Source: Prorocentrum cordatum (lineage: Eukaryota; Sar; Dinophyceae; Prorocentrales; Prorocentraceae). From it: a stretch of 60,000 nucleotides of DNA. Made by a program: the position numbers and the translations under genes. Shown in pieces: positions 1 to 11,778 of the stretch. Location of the stretch: positions 47,166-107,165 of the forward strand of contig CAUYUJ010016162.1 of assembly GCA_963575745.1 (NCBI GenBank), given 5' to 3'. How positions within the stretch are numbered: the stretch's first letter is position 1; every line of letters starts with the position of its first letter. Under the pieces are notes generated by a model. It worked only from the letters and a program-made list of their open reading frames with translations. It did no database searches and was not told the DNA's origin.

Positions 1-2621
1 CTCACTAGGCGGAAGGCGCGCTTGACGGGCAGGTTGTGGCCACAGGCCGCGGTGTCGGCGAGCTCAGTGACCGTGTTCACGTCGGTGGTCCAGGCGACCA
101 GCTTCCCAAGATGTAGCTCCTGTCCAGATAGTTTGTCAAAAAGAAGCGATTCACGAAGCGATTCACGAATCCCAGCCATGTCCCACACAGTTGAGTTGGA
201 GTCGTCGGTGTACGTTATGGATAGAGATCTCGGTATTACCCTGTGTTGTCTCGCCGTCCATACATACATGAGCATCTTAATATCATCAATGCTGAATGCA
301 GAGCCTTGTAAGTGGCAACTCGTGGTGGCCATGGCGTCGCTGTAAGTTCCAGACATTCGCGGGTATCTCCGATGCTGGGCGTAAAACTGTTCACGGACTC
401 GAAGCACACTCTCGGGGCACCCTGCGTGTCGTTGAAGTTCGATGCATATACTGGTTATCAGCAGGTCGAAACACTCCTTTCTGTCGAGGGCGAGACCGTG
501 GACCCAGTTCTCGGCGCGTCGGGACCACTCGACCTGCAAAGCAAGGCTGGTGGAGACATCCGAGAGACGAGCCCCCGACGTAGCCCCAAGACTCGCGGGG
601 TGACTCCACTTGCGCCTCCAGGAGTCGAGCTTTCGGTAAATCGGGACTTCCCAAGAATAAAACCACACAGACAAAACGGAAAGGAGCCTTTGCTCTTCAG
701 GAAAAATCCCTTCTCCCTTCCTCAAGGCGGGATTCGGAACACGTTTGAAAGCCGAGGGGACCTGACCCGAATTCTGCATCGATCGGAGAGCCTCGGCGAA
801 GACGGCTTGGATGGCTGCGGGCAGAGCTTTGGCGCCCACCGCCGCCCATCCGTCAAGGCCCCCCGCCTTGCGAGAGGAGCGTGCCTGGAGAAAAGCGCTG
901 ACATCAGCATCACAAAGTGTGGGCTCAGGGCAGGGGCTCACTGGGGGCAGCTCAGCTTCGTATTCGGCACGAAAATCCTCCCAAGTGGGAACCTCTGAAG
1001 TCCCACGGTATTTGCAAAGAATCGGCTCCCAAGTTAATTGCATCAGCTTGATAATGTCGAGCGGGTTGGAGACAATGTCCTGTGTGTCGGGTTGATTGAG
1101 GAAGGTAGTGGGTTGCTGTGTCTGCGCTTTTACCCAGGCACACACCTCTCGCCCTCCACTTTGGCAAGATGCTGAAATTCGCGGTCGCCATTGTTGAAGT
1201 CGCTGGCGTTGGGCTTTTGCGGCATACCGTTGTTGTTCAGCAAGGACCTGGGCAGCAGCGTGACGAGCCTGGGCTGCCGAGGGCCAACAGAGAGGCGTCC
1301 ACCATCCAGGCCAGGATGCACACACTGGTTGAAGAAGTCGAACTTGCTTGCAGCAGTTGGCTCAGAGCTGGTGGTAGAGTTGGATGTCGATGTAGGATGC
1401 ATACCCACGAGCTTCACAACGTTCAGCGCGATTACTTAGTTCAAGTAGTCGACGGCGAAGCTTGGTGCATTGCCACTCTGTGCGAGACATGGCACCGTGC
1501 TGTGGAGAGATGGGTGGGGCGTCCCACCCTTGCACAAAACGAGGGGGACTGCCACGCCTTCTCGTACCCTTCTTGATCTGACCATCACAGCATATATCCA
1601 AGAAACCCTCCGCAATCGTATTGGCAAGGGCGAAAGTGTCCTCAGCATTGCCTTGTGTCAGAGCAAGCTGTTCAGCATGCTGGTCAACCAAGTGGGCGCC
1701 AAGCGCTTCACGTTCATCGTGTGGCATGCTGATGTGAGTAACATTATAGAGCTTCGGGCGTTCCCACCGTCGTACTCGTGCTGCAAAGGCGTCCACATTG
1801 AGAGCGACTTCGAGGGCGAGATGTCCAGGGCATTTGAATTCGCGAACAATATGAAAGTCGATGACCATAGCATTGGCACTATCATTCGCAAAGACGTAGT
1901 CGATCCTGGAGGTGTGTTCGATGGGGTCGTAGCGGTTCCAGTTGGGGTCGCGGCCGCAGGTCATGGCGCCCTGGTCGGGGTATCCGTTCGAAACGTTGTT
2001 CCGGCCACCTTCTCGTAATACCCAGCTGAGAAAAGCAGACTCGGTGACGTCGCACTGAGCATCCATGGTGATCAAATAGGGGGCAGCCGCACCTCGAAGA
2101 GCAGCTGCTTGCCACACGTCCGCGAACAGGTCCTCGTTATACTCTGTGGCGACTCCGTAGACGGTGGCGAGGTAATAACCAGTGGCCCGCTTCCCTTTCT
2201 GGTTGGGGGTGGGAACAAAAACCTCCTTCCAGCGCTTTGTCACAAGAAGACGTTCTTGGACAGGGTGTTGGCAGTCCGTAGGAACCATGGGTTCGGAGGT
2301 TGGAGTGACGATGGCGACGCCCCCGTGCTCAGTGTTAACTCCTTTGGTCACGCACTGGTGCTTGCCATTCTGCGCTGGAACCACACGCGCGCCTGGAGAG
2401 AGAGGCGGGCCCCAATGTGTTTTCCACCCATGTCGATGGAGATGCTGATCGAGGTCCGAGAGTTGATGAGGTGTGCGACGTACTTCTTGTAGAGCTGCAA
2501 CGGCGACGCCTCGATCGCCAAGAGCTGTGAGCAGTTCCCAGTGGGCTTGCAGCGAGGTCACATTGAGCGAGACGAACTTGTGATAGCCGGGCCCGTCACC
2601 CAGAGTTGAATCAGATTACGC
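1..2621 (-). pseudogene. LINE ORF2 (endonuclease + reverse transcriptase), copy L1, partial
   Basis: Encodes an AP-like endonuclease followed by reverse transcriptase, the enzymes that nick target DNA and copy the element RNA into it. The open frame begins after a TAA near 2,620, with no clear ATG. Visible endonuclease motifs in order are KFVSLNVTSL, VAALQEVRRT, a GGVAIVTP segment, SRIDYVFAND and PGHLALEVAL, matching the exonuclease-endonuclease-phosphatase fold. The frame is stopped by a TGA at 1,362-1,364 where the second copy has Trp; beyond it the frame stays open through the pieces I translated, including ITYTDDSN, the RT catalytic YxDD motif. The RT then leaves the window at base 1. This copy retains a 26-bp stretch (about 1,291-1,316) deleted from the second copy, and therefore keeps the ancestral frame. 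One nonsense codon is the only lesion I found, so the copy is young. Confidence 0.8.
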
Positions 2622-2960
2622 TCGCGTGCGATGACTGTGGCTATGACACTGAGGCAAAGTCGTCAGAACCCACAAGACGAAAAAGCAAAAGTGTCGCTTG
2701 AGACGATGCGTTCGCATGAGGGGGTTGGATTGAGGCGGGGCCTCCCGTGTGTTAGTCTCGGCCGTGTCGTTACTGCGGCAGTCACCCAGACTAGCTGTAG
2801 ACATAGTCGAGACTGTGGTACGATACTCATTCCTGCAGCCATCCCACTCGCTGCAGTACCCCAGAGTTTGAGCGTGTAGACCACTACCAAGTAAATGTAC
2901 TTGGTGTCCTCGTTCACGTACTTCCCAACGAAAGGCGGGACTGACCTTTCTGGGGCTCCT
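2622..2960 (-). other. LINE inter-ORF region, copy L1
   Basis: About 340 bp between the ORF1 stop and the open frame of ORF2. Short open stretches exist but no protein family is recognisable. Most of this region, plus the start of the endonuclease, is deleted in the second copy, where sequence equivalent to roughly 2,214-2,880 is missing. Confidence 0.5.
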
Positions 2961-5072
2961 TCAGAGTTCGTCGTCGTCGTTGCTGCCCTTGCCGTCGTCG
3001 CTGGTGCGCGGCGTCTTCTTGCAGGGGGCGTCGGCGCGCTCCTCCTGGAGATTCATCTTCTTGAGGATGGCGGCCAAGCTTCCTTGGAGCTGGGCCTGGT
3101 TCAACTGGATGGCGTTGTTGAGTGCCACGCTCGCCTGCTTGATTTCGGTGACGGCAGCATCCGTTTTTTGAGCAACGTCGTTCAGCTTGGCGCCAAGAGA
3201 GGTGGTGGCGGTGTCTCGCTTGTCGAGCTGCGCCTGCATAGCGGCCATGGTGGTAGCTTGGGCACGAACACTAGATTCGAGGGCCAGAATTCGTTCGTGT
3301 TCAGCATCCGGGAGACGGACAGGAACGAGGGCAGGTGGGGGCTCACGGGGCTCAACTTGCATCCGCGCGTCGGTTTCACCTTGCGGAGCAGGTTGCTCTG
3401 GTGGGGCCCCTTGAAGTGCAGCAAGCCAGGGAGGCGTGGCCGCCTCTGGTGCAGCAGGTACTTTGCCAGCAGGTTGATCAGGTGGTGGTTGTGTGTTGAG
3501 GGAGGCGGCGAGGACGACCGTAGGCGCTGCCGCTGATGTATTGGCGGGGCTGTGGCTCCCGCTGGTGACCTCGGTGACGACCCAAGGCGTGGTAGTGCCG
3601 AACTTCCAGTACTTGTTGGTCGGCTCGGTGTCGGAGCGCGCGATGGCGAAGTTTGTCTTCTCGTTGATGTCGAAGCCCACGTAGACGATATCGGCGGTCC
3701 AACCTACTGTTTGAGCAGCGTCCGCAACTTGTCCTTTAGTGGCCTTTCCATTCGGGATTTTGTCGATACGCCATTTGCGTCGGGCCAAAGCTGTGGCGGA
3801 GCCTCGTACAGCAGTGGCCGCTTCGCCTGCTTTGGGGTGTTCACGTTGTACCCGTAGTCCGAACTGTCCGCGATCACTTTTCGTGACGCCCAGCGCGGCC
3901 TCGTGGGACTTGGAGAGGCTGTAGGCCTCCTGCATGGAGATGGTCTTGTTGAACCAGACGGCGTGGATATTCTTCTTGTCGGTCTCCTGCTTCTCAGCGC
4001 CGACGCCGATGTACGAGAAAGTAAAAGTGATGCCCTGGTAGCCTGAGTACTTGAGGAGCGCGTCCTCCTGGTTCTTTGGGATGGCAATCACGGCACCCAG
4101 GATGCGTTGACCTGCCTGACCTCCTGCTCGTAGCAGGCGGCTGGGCTCGTCGAGGAGCGGGATCTCGGGGCATATGGCCTGCATGGTGGACTTGATGACG
4201 TCGCGTAGCTCATTGTCCATGGAGATCTTAGCATCGGACTTGCGAGCCGTCTTCCAACGTTCGTTGGTTGTGCTGCCCAGCTTGTCCTTGCGCTGCCCGC
4301 CGACGCCGACAGGAGCAGCGCCACTGAACTGACTGCTGGAAACTTCATTCATGGTGGTGTTGACGAGCAGGGTGCCGGCCTCGTGGATGGCGATGCGCAT
4401 GAAGGTCGCGTTGCCGCCCGCTTCGCCGAGCCGCGCGACATTGGTCTTCATAGTAACTTCGGTCTCGCCGAACTGGTAGATGACGCCGTTCATGAAGGTC
4501 TTCCGCAGGTTGGTGGTGCCGTGGGGGACCCTGAGAACAGGAATCTGGATCTTCGCATGGGCCCAGTTGTCGCTGCCCGTGCCGATGGCCAGGATGGCGA
4601 GCGGCTCCTTCTGGCGCCGTAACGCCGTGCACCACTTCTCCGCATCCCCCATGCTGTGGAGGGAGACGGAGGACACGTAGGTGCCGTCGGGCAACTTCCT
4701 GGGAGCCTGCGCGATGAGGATGGACCAGTCGTGCTCGTCCAAGGCGATGGGCTGCGGCTCGACGGCCGCGGTGCCATTGCCCTTGCCCTTCGTGGTGTTC
4801 GTGGATCCGTCGGTCACAGCAGTGGCAGCGGAGGTGCGCCGCTGGTGCTCGTGGGTCCACGAGATCTTGTTCTTCGTCAAGACCTTCTGGATGGCTCTCA
4901 ACTGCTTGTCCTCTGGGGTCTGGTCCAGCACCTGGTTCAGTCCCGCCTGGTCCTTGTGGATCAGCTCGTTGTAGGCCGCGGTAGCTCGATCGCCACCGCC
5001 CTGTTGAACGATTCCGGCGACCTTCGTCTTGCGAGCAGCAGGCCCGCTGATCTTCGTTGCCTTCTTCGCCAT
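2961..5072 (-). CDS. LINE ORF1 protein, 703 aa, intact in copy L1
   Basis: Uninterrupted 703-residue frame starting MAKKATKISGPAARKTK, a basic N-terminus, and ending in an acidic tail (GSNDDDEL). It occupies the ORF1 position of a LINE, 5' of the endonuclease/RT ORF on the same strand, so a role as RNA-binding chaperone of the retrotransposition particle is inferred by position. I recognise no RRM, CCHC zinc knuckle or esterase motif. Residues of about 580-690 contain heptad-like Leu/Ala-rich sequence (ERILALESSVRAQATTMAAM, then a long A/Q/L stretch) that should form a coiled coil, preceded by a proline/alanine-rich linker. The same frame in the second copy is conserved apart from a one-base deletion, which argues that this is real coding sequence. 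The start was chosen for the conserved ATG and the identical 166-bp leader in both copies. Confidence 0.8.
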   Translation of the reverse strand: MAKKATKISGPAARKTKVAGIVQQGGGDRATAAYNELIHKDQAGLNQVLDQTPEDKQLRAIQKVLTKNKISWTHEHQRRTSAATAVTDGSTNTTKGKGNGTAAVEPQPIALDEHDWSILIAQAPRKLPDGTYVSSVSLHSMGDAEKWCTALRRQKEPLAILAIGTGSDNWAHAKIQIPVLRVPHGTTNLRKTFMNGVIYQFGETEVTMKTNVARLGEAGGNATFMRIAIHEAGTLLVNTTMNEVSSSQFSGAAPVGVGGQRKDKLGSTTNERWKTARKSDAKISMDNELRDVIKSTMQAICPEIPLLDEPSRLLRAGGQAGQRILGAVIAIPKNQEDALLKYSGYQGITFTFSYIGVGAEKQETDKKNIHAVWFNKTISMQEAYSLSKSHEAALGVTKSDRGQFGLRVQREHPKAGEAATAVRGSATALARRKWRIDKIPNGKATKGQVADAAQTVGWTADIVYVGFDINEKTNFAIARSDTEPTNKYWKFGTTTPWVVTEVTSGSHSPANTSAAAPTVVLAASLNTQPPPDQPAGKVPAAPEAATPPWLAALQGAPPEQPAPQGETDARMQVEPREPPPALVPVRLPDAEHERILALESSVRAQATTMAAMQAQLDKRDTATTSLGAKLNDVAQKTDAAVTEIKQASVALNNAIQLNQAQLQGSLAAILKKMNLQEERADAPCKKTPRTSDDGKGSNDDDEL

Positions 5073-5238
5073 CTCAAAGAATATGGATGGACGCCAGCGA
5101 AGCGGACAAGAGAAACAACCGATCTTCTGCAGTGAGGCTCACCGTCGGTGCCGCCAGGAGTACGAAAATCGGACTCGGAGGGCAGATCGGAGGGGCTGCG
5201 CGCACTCGCTCCCCGGCGAGTTCGAGCCCGAGTGGCAC

Positions 5239-5350
5239 TGATGGTGATGATGATGATGGTGATGGTGATGGTGATGATGATGATGGTGATGGTGATGATG
5301 ATGATGATGGTGATGGTGATGATGATGATGATGGTGATCATGATGGTTAG
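5239..5350. repeat. (TGATGG/TGATGATG)n microsatellite between the two LINE copies
   Basis: About 110 bp of TGATGG/TGATGATG repeats (CAT/CAC on the minus strand). It sits exactly between the 5' end of copy L1 (GAGTGGCAC at 5,230-5,238) and the 3' end of copy L2. The matching junction at the 5' end of L2 (11,937-11,945) has the same bases followed by the same repeat. Confidence 0.95.
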
Positions 5351-5809
5351 GGTGATGCCCTGCGCTTGGGATCGGTTAGTCTAGGCTCGCTGGGCCTGCT
5401 CAACCACAAGAAAATAAAAACACAACGGGGCACCCCCTTCGTTTGGACTCTGAAACGGAGTCCGCCATATCTGAAACCGAGACGGAGGCGGCGGCCTCTT
5501 GCCTCGGGCACGGGTCGAGGCACTATCTAAATAGTTGCCAAGCTGGATCGGGCGAGAGGCTAACCTAACTCGAGACCAAATCCAAAAAGGGTCATAGTCG
5601 GCTTCATTTTCGAGCTCGACCTCGACCCCCATCGCCTCCTCCCAGTCGGGAGGGGGAGGGGGAGGAGGAGGAGGCGGGAGAGGGTCAGAGGTGAAAGGAG
5701 CGAGACGAGCGACTTGGGACTCCGAGAACCCCGCAGACCGATGGGGAAGGGGTCTCGTCACAGCACGCTTCTTTAAAATTCGAACAATCGCACGGTGCAT
5801 TAAAGTGGT
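5351..5809 (-). other. LINE 3' untranslated region, copy L2
   Basis: Sequence between the RNase H stop codon and the terminal CAT repeat. It includes a C/T-rich run (about 5,636-5,680 on the plus strand is GGAGG-rich). A 139-codon open frame lies here on the minus strand, but it is proline-rich low complexity with no family resemblance and is not called. No poly(A) tail is seen; the element end merges into the CAT microsatellite. Confidence 0.5.
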
Positions 5810-8800
5810 TCAGGTAAAACGGTCCCTGGCTTTCTGAATTACAGAGGTCGGGAAGGGGTGTAACTTGGCGGCATTAGCGGCAAGCACATCGACATTTTTA
5901 TTCAACTCCTCGGCGAGCGGATGCACAGCGCCGCGGTCCACACCGTCATCGCCCTGGTGCGAGTACACGTGCTCGATGTAGAACATCTCGGGCTTGGCGT
6001 CGATCGCAATCTTGATCTGGGCCCAGATGTCATTCCAGCTTCCTCCAGGCGGCTCTCCTCCTTGTAGTGGATTGTTGAATTCACGAACACATTGTTGATT
6101 GTCGCAGTAGATCCAAACGGGCTCTTCCGCAACGCGTACAACATGAAGTAGAGCTCGGGCTTCAGCGCGTGCACTACTTTGTCGTGGTCCGCACAGCTTC
6201 GATGAATAGTTTAGGCGGTGGCGTGGCGCCACATATACAGCATATCCAGCTCGAGCTAGCCACTGATGTTGAGGGAAACGGCAGGCGCCATCCGTGGCTA
6301 AGGCCAGCCACCGCTTGTTCTCGTCGTCGGTGATGTAGTTGACCATGTCCTCGGCGGGGTCGTCGTCCACTTGCTGTGGGGGTCGATGTTGCGGGGGTTC
6401 AGGTAAGGCTGCGAGTTCGCTGTAGAGGTTGACCGTCTCCTCGTCGATGTACGTGAGACCACAATGACGTGCTGAAGGCGGCCACTGATCACGTTCCTGC
6501 ACTTGTGGATGTTGGAGTAGTGGTGCGCGCTCTTCTCGCCAGCAGGGGCACTCGCACAGGATGTGTTCTTGCGTTTCCTGCTCTCTGTCACAGAACCTGC
6601 ACACCGCTGAAGTGTCTTCTGAAATTGATGATATGTGCAATCTTTGTTGTGTGTGATCGCCGCCGGCTAGAAATACAGACAAAAGGCCACGCTGCCACTT
6701 GGTAAGTCGATGCCTGAGACTGCGTGTTCACAAGTGCCAAGTATTTGATACCATGTCAATGCCGTACTTGTGCTTGGCAACGTCTCCGAGGTCGTTCCGC
6801 GTAGTGGGCACCTTACGTTGAAACCACCGTCGCTGGGCGTCTCGAAGATGATGCATGAGAAAGTCACTGTGCCCCTCGAGCCACGAAATGGGCGTGCCCA
6901 AGTCGGTCAGCAGGGTGTCGAAGGATGGCCAGCGCCAGTCGAGCTGGCTGAGCATCTTGACGAACGTTCGAACTGTACCAGGGTAGGCGGCATCTGCATC
7001 TTGGATATGATCACGAAGGTCACGCACATAGTCACAATGCTGTGGCACCCGCAGAACCTGACGGCGTAACGAGAGGGTAACTTCCCTCTGGCTGATCGTG
7101 ATGGGGTCGAGTAGGTGGCCCTTCAGAACGACGCTCAACAGGATCCACTGGCAGGTCCACTGCCGCCCCTTAGGCATGATGGTCGCAAACATGGCGCGGT
7201 AGTAATCCCGCAGCTGTCGGTTGGATGGCGTGCCGAGGTCGGAGCCCACAGCAACCATGGATGCCGCCGTCGTTTGCGCGATGTCGGCACGCATATGTAG
7301 AGGAAGGGGAAGCCGTTGAGCACGCTAAAGCCGTTGAGCTGCAGCGACGAAGTGGCGGTCCATGAGGCTAGTGTCGTCACCTCCGCGCGTGACGATCTGG
7401 CCGCCCACTAGGCGGAAGGCGCGCTTGACGGGCAGGTTGTGGCCACAGACCGTGGCGCTGGCGAGCTCAGTGACCGAGTTCTCGTCGGTGGTCCAGGCGA
7501 CCAGCTTCCCAAGATGTAGTTCCTGTCCAGGTAGTTTGCCAAAAAGAAGCGATTCACGAAGCGATTCACGAATCCCAGCCATGTCCCACACAGTTGAATT
7601 GGAGTCGTCGGTGTACGTTATGGATAGAGTTCTCGGCATTACCCTGCGTTGTCTCGCCGTCCATACATACACGAGCATCTTAATATCATCAATCTTGAAT
7701 GCAGAGCCTTGTAAGTGGCCATTCGTGGTGGCCATGGCGTCGCTGTAAGTTCCAGACATTCGCAGGCATCTCCGATGCTGGGCGTAAAACTGTTCACGGA
7801 CTCGAAGCACACTCTCGGGGCACCCTGCGCGTCGTTGAAGTTCGATGCATATACTGGTTATCAGCAGGTCGAAACACTTCTTTCTGTCGAGGGCGAGACC
7901 GTGGACCCAGTTCTCGGCGCGTCGGGAACACTCGACCTGCAAGGCAAGGCTCGTGGAGACATCCGAGGGACGAGCCCCCGACGTAGCCCCAAAACTCGTG
8001 GGGTGACCCCACTTGCGCCTCCAGGAGTCGAGCTTTCGGTAAATCGGGACTTCCCAAGAATAAAACCACGCAGACAAAACGGAAAGGAGCCTTTGCTCTT
8101 CAGGAAAAATCCCCTCTCCCTTCTTCAAGGCGGGATTCGGAACATGTTTGGAAGCCGAGGGGACCTGGCCCGAATTCTGCATCGATCGGACAGCCTCGGC
8201 GAAGACGGCTCGGATGGCTGCGGGCAGAGCGTTGGCCCCCGCCGTCGCCCATCCGTCAAGGCCCCCCGCCTTGCGAGAGGAGCGCGCCTGGAGAAAAGCG
8301 CTGACATCAGCATCACTAAGTGCGGGCTCAGGGCAGGTGCTCCCCGGGTGCAGCTCAGCCTCGTATTCGGCGCGAAAATCCCCCCAAGTGGGAACCTCTG
8401 AAGCCCCACGGTATTTGCAGAGAATCTGCTCCCACGTTAACTGCATCAGCTTGATAATGTCGAGCGGGTTGGAGACAATGTCCTGGGTGTCGGGTTTTTT
8501 GAGGAAGGTAGTGGGTTGTTGTGTCTGCGCTTTTACCCAGGCACACACCTCTCGCCCTCCACGTTGGCAAGATGCTGAAATTCGTGTTCGCCATTGTTGA
8601 AGTCGCTGGCGTTGGACTTCTGCGGCATACCGCTGTTGTTCAGCAAGAATATGGGCAGCAGCGTGACGAGCCTGGGCTGCCGAGGGCCAACAGTGCACAC
8701 ACTGTTTGAAGAAGTCGAACTTGCTTGCAGCAGTTGGCCCAGAGCTGGTGGTAGAGTTGTATGTCGATGTAGAATGCATACCCACGAGCTTCACAACGTT

Positions 8801-9601
8801 CAGCACGGTAACTTAGTTCAAGTAGTCGACGGCGAAGCTTGGTGTATTGCCACTCTGTGCGAGACATGGCACCGTGCTGTGGAGAGATGGGTGGGGCGGC
8901 CCACCCTTGCACAAAACGAGGGGGCTTGCCACGCCCTCTCGTACCCTTCTTGATATGACCATCACAGCATATATCCAAGAAATCCTCCGCAATCGTGTTG
9001 GCAAGAGCGAAAGTGTCCTCAGCATTGCCCTGTGCCAGTGCAAGATGTTCAGCATGTTGGTCAACCAAGTGGGCGCCAAGCGTTTCACGTTCATCGTGTG
9101 GCATGCTGATATGGGTAACATTATAGAGCTTCGGGCGTTCCCACCGTCGTACGCGTGATGCAAAGGCGTCCACATTGAGAGTGACTTCGAGGGCGGGGTG
9201 TCCAGGGCATTTGAATTCGCGAACAATCTGAAAGTCGATGACCATATCATTGGCACTATCATTCGCAAAGGTGTAGCCGATCCTGGAGGTGTGTTCGATA
9301 GGGTCGTAGCGGTTCCAGTTGGGGTCGCGGCCGTAGGTCATGGCGCCCTAGTCGGGATATCCGTTCGGAACGTTGTTCCAGCCACCTTCCTGTAATACCC
9401 AGCTGAGAAACGCAGACTCGGTGACGTCGCACTGAGCATCCATGGTGATGAATAAGGGGGCAGCCGTACCTCGAAGAGCAGCTCCTTGCCACACGCCCGC
9501 GAACAGGTCCTCGCTAGACTCTGTGGCGACTCCGTAGACGATGGCGAGGTAATAACCAGTGGTCTGCTTCCCTTTCTGGTTGGGGATCCACTACCAAGCA
9601 A
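5810..9601 (-). pseudogene. LINE ORF2 (endonuclease - RT - zinc finger - RNase H), copy L2, broken
   Basis: One long frame carries the polyprotein, read from 9,601 downwards. The endonuclease C-terminal half keeps SRIGYTFAND and PGHPALEVTL, but its N-terminus is lost in the 665-bp deletion. A 26-bp deletion at 8,693/8,694 shifts the frame between endonuclease and RT. The RT shows SRKAGGLDGW, NWVHGLALDRKKCFDLL (motif A Asp), GHLQGSAFKID (motif B position) and ITYTDDSN (YxDD). Two in-frame nonsense codons follow: TAG at 7,325-7,327 and TGA at 6,728-6,730. Downstream comes a Cys/His cluster (CRFC...HILCEC), the RT-associated zinc-binding type, and a full RNase H with LATDGAC, SARAEARALL, IYCDNQQC and a C-terminal SHQGDD...NKNVD stretch. 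Stop at 5,810. Translating across the two stops stays in the same frame, so decay is limited. Confidence 0.85.
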
Positions 9602-9667
9602 ATGTAATGTGTGTCCCCGTTCACGTACTTCCCAACGAAAGGCGGGACTGACCTTTCTTGGGCTCCT

Positions 9668-11778
9668 TCAGAGTTCGTCGTCGTCGTTGCTGCCATTGCC
9701 GTCGTCGCTGGTACGCGGCGTCTTCTTGCAGGGGGCGTCGGCGTGCTCCTCCTGGAGATTCATCTTCTTGAGGATGGCGGCCAAGCTTCCTTGGAGCTGG
9801 GCCTGGTTCAACTGGATGGTGTTGTTGAGTGCCACGCTCGCCTGCTTGATCTCGGTGACGGCAGCATCCGTTTTTTCAGCAACGTCGTTCAGCTCGGCGC
9901 CAAGAGAGGTGGTGGCGGTGTCCTGTTTGCCGAGCTGCGCCTGCATAGCGGCCATGGTGGTAGCTTGGGCGCGAACACTAGCTTCGAGGGCCAGAATCCG
10001 TTCGTGTTCAGCATCAGGGAGACGGACAGGAACGGGGGCAGGTGGGGGTTCACGGGGCTCAACTTGCATCCGCGCGTCGGTTTCACCTTGCGGAGCAGGT
10101 TGCTCTGGTGGGGTCCCTTGAAGTGCAGCAAGCCAGGGAGGCGTGGCAGCCTCTGGTGCAGCAGGTACTTTGCCAGCAGGTTGATCAGGTGGTGGTTGTG
10201 TGTTGAGGGAGGCGGCGAGGACGACCGTAGGCGCTGCCGCTGAAGTATTGGCGGGGCTGCGGTTCCCGCTGGTGACCTCGGTGACGACCCAAGGCGTGGT
10301 AGCGCCGAACTTCCAGTATTTGTTGGTCGGCTCGGTGTCGGAGCGCGCGATGGCGAAGTTTGTCTTCTCGTTGATGTCGAAGCCCACGTAGACGATATCG
10401 GCGGTCCAACCTACTGTTTGAGCAGCGTCCGCAACTTGTCCTTTAGTGGCTTTTTCATTCGGGATGTTGTCGATACGCCGTTTGCGTCGGGCCAAAGCTG
10501 TGGCGGAGCCTCGCACAGCAGTGGCCGCTTCGCCTGCTTTGGAGTGTTCACGTTGCACCCGTAGCCCGAACTGTCCGCGATCACCTTTCGTGACGCCCAG
10601 CGCGGCCTCGTGGGACTTGGAGAGGCTGTAGGCCTCCTGCATGGAGATGGTCTTGTTGAACCAGACGGCGTGGATCTTCTTATTGTCGGTCTCCTGCTTC
10701 TCAGCGTCGACGCCGATGTACGAGAAAGTAGAAGTGATACCCTGGTAGCCTGAGTACTTGAGGAGCGCGTCCTCCTGGTTCTTTGGGATGGCAATCACGG
10801 CACCCAGGATGCGTTGACCTGCCTGACCTCCTGCTCGTAGCAGGCGGCTGGGCTCGTCGAGGAGCGGGATCTCGGGGCACATGGCCTGCATGGTGGACTT
10901 GATGACGTCGCGTAGCCCATTGTCCATGGAGATCTTAGCATCGGACTTGCGAGACGTCTTCCAACGTTCGTTGGCTGCGCTGCCCAGCTTGTCCTTGCGC
11001 TGCCCGCCGACGACGACAGGAGCAGCGCCACTGAACTGACTGCTAAAAACTTCATTCATGGCGGGGTTGACGAGCAGCGTGCCGGCCTCGTGGATGGTGA
11101 TGCGCATGAAGGTCGCGTTGCCGTCCGCTTCGCCGAGCTGCGCGACATTGGTCTTCATGGTAACTTCGGTCTCGCCGAACTGGTAGATGACGCCGTTCAT
11201 GAAGGTCTTCCGCGGGTTGGTGGTGCGTGGGGGACCCTGAGAACAGGAATCTGGATCTTCGCATGGGCCCAGTTGTCGCTGCCCGCGCCGATGGCCAGGA
11301 TGGCGCGCGGCTCCTTCTGGCGCCGCAACGCCGTGCACAACTTCTCCGCATCCTCCATGCTGTGGAGGGAGACGGAGGACACGTAGGTGCCGTCGGGCAA
11401 CTTCTTGGGAGCCTGCGCGATGGGGATGGACCAGTCGTGCTCGTCCAAGGCGATGCGCTGCGGCTCGACGGCCGCGGTGCCCTTGCCCTTGTCCTTCGCG
11501 GTGTTCGTGGATCCGTCGGTCACAGCAGTGGCAGCCGAGGTGCGCCGCTGGTGCCCGTGGGTCCACGAGATCTTGTTCTTCGTCAAGAGCTTCTGGATGG
11601 CTCTCAACTGCTTGTCCTCTGGGGTCTGGTCCAGCACCTGGTCCAGTCCCGCCTGGTCCTTGTGGATCAGCTCGTTGTAGGCCGCGGTAGCTCGATCGCC
11701 ACCGCCCTGTTGAATGATTCCGACGACCTTCGTCTTGCGAGCAGCAGGCCCGCTGATTTTCGTTGCCTTCTTCGCCAT
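9668..11778 (-). pseudogene. LINE ORF1, copy L2, frameshifted
   Basis: Homologue of the intact 703-aa ORF1 of copy L1. It starts at the same MAKKATKISGPAARKTK and is colinear, but a single C is missing near 11,226 (GGTGCGTGGGGG here, GGTGCCGTGGGGG in copy L1). This shifts the frame about 185 codons in. The downstream part resumes in the original sense (FMNGVIYQFGETEV onward) in another frame and continues to the same acidic C-terminus. An apparently longer open frame from 11,944 is an artefact of reading the leader and the first third in the wrong frame. Confidence 0.8.

Larger units (their letters stand above)
1..5238 (-). mobile_element. LINE (non-LTR retrotransposon) copy L1, 3' end outside window
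   Basis: Minus-strand element reading from 5,238 down to the left edge: short 5' leader (5,073-5,238), ORF1 (5,072-2,961), a 340-bp inter-ORF region, then ORF2 with endonuclease and reverse transcriptase running off the window. A second copy of the same family lies at 5,351-11,945, and the two align almost base for base. From position 3 to 1,284 the offset to the second copy is a constant 7,403, so there is no net indel across the RT region. The 5' end abuts a (CAT/CAC)n microsatellite at exactly the same base as in the second copy. Confidence 0.85.

Noticed and set aside
2961-2972. C-terminal DDEL of ORF1 as an ER-retention signal
   Set aside because: Part of a general acidic tail of a retrotransposon protein with no signal peptide; coincidence.
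5345-5352. TTAGGG telomere-like hexamer
   Set aside because: Single occurrence at the edge of the CAT microsatellite.
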